Assembly (NCBI GenBank): GCA_031264885.1
Contig: JAISDM010000020.1
Location: 1-14,838 of the forward strand
Reading direction: 5' to 3'
Length of the DNA: 14,838 bases
Source of the DNA: Peptococcaceae bacterium
GTDB taxonomy: Bacteria > Bacillota > Peptococcia > DRI-13 > UBA5745
Shown here in pieces: positions 14,038 through 14,838 of this stretch. The number at the start of each line of letters is the position of its first letter. Position 1 is the first letter of the stretch. A program made the translations under genes and the position numbers. The notes below the pieces were generated by a model. The model ran no database searches. It saw only the letters and a program-made list of their open reading frames with translations, and was not told the DNA's origin.

Positions 14038-14623
14038 AACGCTCCCTCCAAGCCCGGTTTATCAATTTACACAGTTCGCTTACATCCTTGCTGTTATCGA
14101 TCACCACATCCGCCTTCCGCACCTTTTCCGGCAGCGGCATCTGCGAAGCGATTTTATTGCCGGCTTCCTCACTGGTGATATGATCCCTGGCCATCAGCCG
14201 CCGGTACTGCGTTTCCTCATCCACGGACACCACCCAAACCTCATCCATCATGGATTCCATCCCGCCTTCATACAAAAGCGGCACCATCATCACCACCACA
14301 GGAACACTCATCTGCCTGGCCTGCTCGAAACGTTCCATCATCACCTTATGAATCAAAGGATGCAATATGGCGTTCAGCCGCTCTCTCGCCTGAGCGTCGG
14401 AAAAAATGATTCTGGCCAGTTCGTCCCGCTTCAATTCCTCTTTTCCGTCGATGACATGATCTCCGAAAGCTTCCACGATCTGACCTATAGCCGGACTCCG
14501 GGGCGTGACCACTTCTCTGGCGATCTGATCCGCGTCAATCACGACGGCTCCCAACGCCTCAAGCTGCCTGGCCGCCGTGCTTTTTCCGGAAGCGATGCCT
14601 CCGGTCAGTCCAACCATCTTCAT
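14018..14623 (-). CDS. coaE: Dephospho-CoA kinase
   Basis: It catalyses the last step of coenzyme A synthesis, ATP-dependent phosphorylation of the 3'-hydroxyl of dephospho-CoA, in the cytoplasm. The 201 residues match the family length. The P-loop is GGIASGKST (8-16). DADQIAREV (30-38) is the conserved acidic motif, and HPLIHK and VPLLYEGG (about 114-121) are also family landmarks. The C-terminal MPLPEKVRKADVVIDN segment is typical. ATG 14623 has GGAGGG 5 nt upstream. A sigma-A-like promoter lies immediately before it. The stop overlaps the lytic transglycosylase start by 20 nt. Confidence 0.97.
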   Translation of the reverse strand: MKMVGLTGGIASGKSTAARQLEALGAVVIDADQIAREVVTPRSPAIGQIVEAFGDHVIDGKEELKRDELARIIFSDAQARERLNAILHPLIHKVMMERFEQARQMSVPVVVMMVPLLYEGGMESMMDEVWVVSVDEETQYRRLMARDHITSEEAGNKIASQMPLPEKVRKADVVIDNSKDVSELCKLINRAWRERFEGEAD

Positions 14624-14637
14624 AAGCGCCCTCCTTT

Positions 14638-14667
14638 ATTCTAGTGACAACCGGTTCGTCCTGTCAA
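14638..14667 (-). promoter_or_regulatory. Sigma-A-like promoter for coaE
   Basis: Minus-strand TTGACA (14667-14662) and TAGAAT (14643-14638) are separated by 18 nt. The -35 is a perfect consensus and the -10 has one mismatch. The spacer holds the near-palindrome GACGAACCGGTTGTC. A start site 6-7 nt after the -10 would fall inside the GGAGGG ribosome site, giving a leader of about 8 nt. Confidence 0.6.
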
Positions 14668-14731
14668 GTAAGGTTTCGCGGTTTGGCGCGAATACCCGGT
14701 GGAGGGGGAGGATGCCGACCGATTAGGCGGA

Positions 14732-14834
14732 GCGTTTTAGAATTTCTAGGCGAAATTTGCGTCCGCAAAAGCCACTGTCTGAGCGGAGCGAGTTTGGCTT
14801 TTGCAGCAAATTGAGCCGTAGAAATTCAAAACGC
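14732..14834. repeat. 103-bp imperfect long hairpin
   Basis: Four paired blocks are visible: 14732-14738 with 14828-14834, 14740-14748 with 14819-14827, 14754-14760 with 14806-14812, and 14765-14774 with 14795-14804. The loop is 14775-14794 and is rich in GAGCGG-type motifs. No T-run or ORF is apparent. It may be a dispersed structured repeat or a terminator of an upstream gene outside the window. Confidence 0.7.
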
Positions 14835-14838
14835 GGAG

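Overview
The window looks like chromosome of an anaerobic, GC-rich, low-spore-signature Bacillota (Clostridia-like) bacterium. The support is indirect: a FloA-type flotillin with a ClpP-class NfeD, a lipoprotein solute-binding protein, strong AGGAGG-type ribosome sites with GTG and TTG starts, a coaE - lytic transglycosylase pair, and an iron-sulfur flavoenzyme of the enoate/dienoyl-CoA reductase class. No rRNA, tRNA, CRISPR array, transposase or phage gene was seen. Every gene I accept is on the minus strand, so transcription runs from high to low coordinates; long plus-strand frames are GC-driven shadows.

Reading in the direction of transcription: 14838-14624 is non-coding and holds a large imperfect hairpin (14732-14834) and a sigma-A-like promoter. 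Then come coaE (dephospho-CoA kinase) overlapping a TTG-started membrane-anchored lytic transglycosylase, and an HtrA-type protease. A 395-nt gap (11851-12245) is filled with three repeat elements. It is followed by a membrane module: long NfeD, FloA, an unrecognised membrane-anchored Ala/Gly/Gln-rich protein with a hexapeptide tandem repeat, and an FMN/FAD/Fe-S old-yellow-enzyme-class reductase whose stop codon lies inside a perfect 15-bp palindrome. A second gap (6319-6654) again carries repeats. Next is a complete dipeptide/oligopeptide ABC importer in the order A-B-F-C-D, packed with spacings from -1 to 8 nt. A third gap (635-952) carries a 118-bp foldback element and another repeat. The window ends inside a phosphotriesterase-family gene that lacks two of the usual metal ligands.

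The genes suggest an envelope-maintenance segment (HtrA quality control, lytic transglycosylase, NfeD/FloA membrane domain) beside a peptide or small-molecule uptake operon that may share a function with the phosphotriesterase homologue. The part least explained by standard annotation is the mosaic of two hairpin repeat families. Both families keep their stems, with loop-only changes in one and a compensatory base-pair change in the other. They end 28-31 nt upstream of three different start codons. I did not find a clearly new multi-gene system; the best candidates for new biology are the repeat mosaic, the ligand-poor phosphotriesterase homologue and the FloA-linked hexapeptide-repeat protein.
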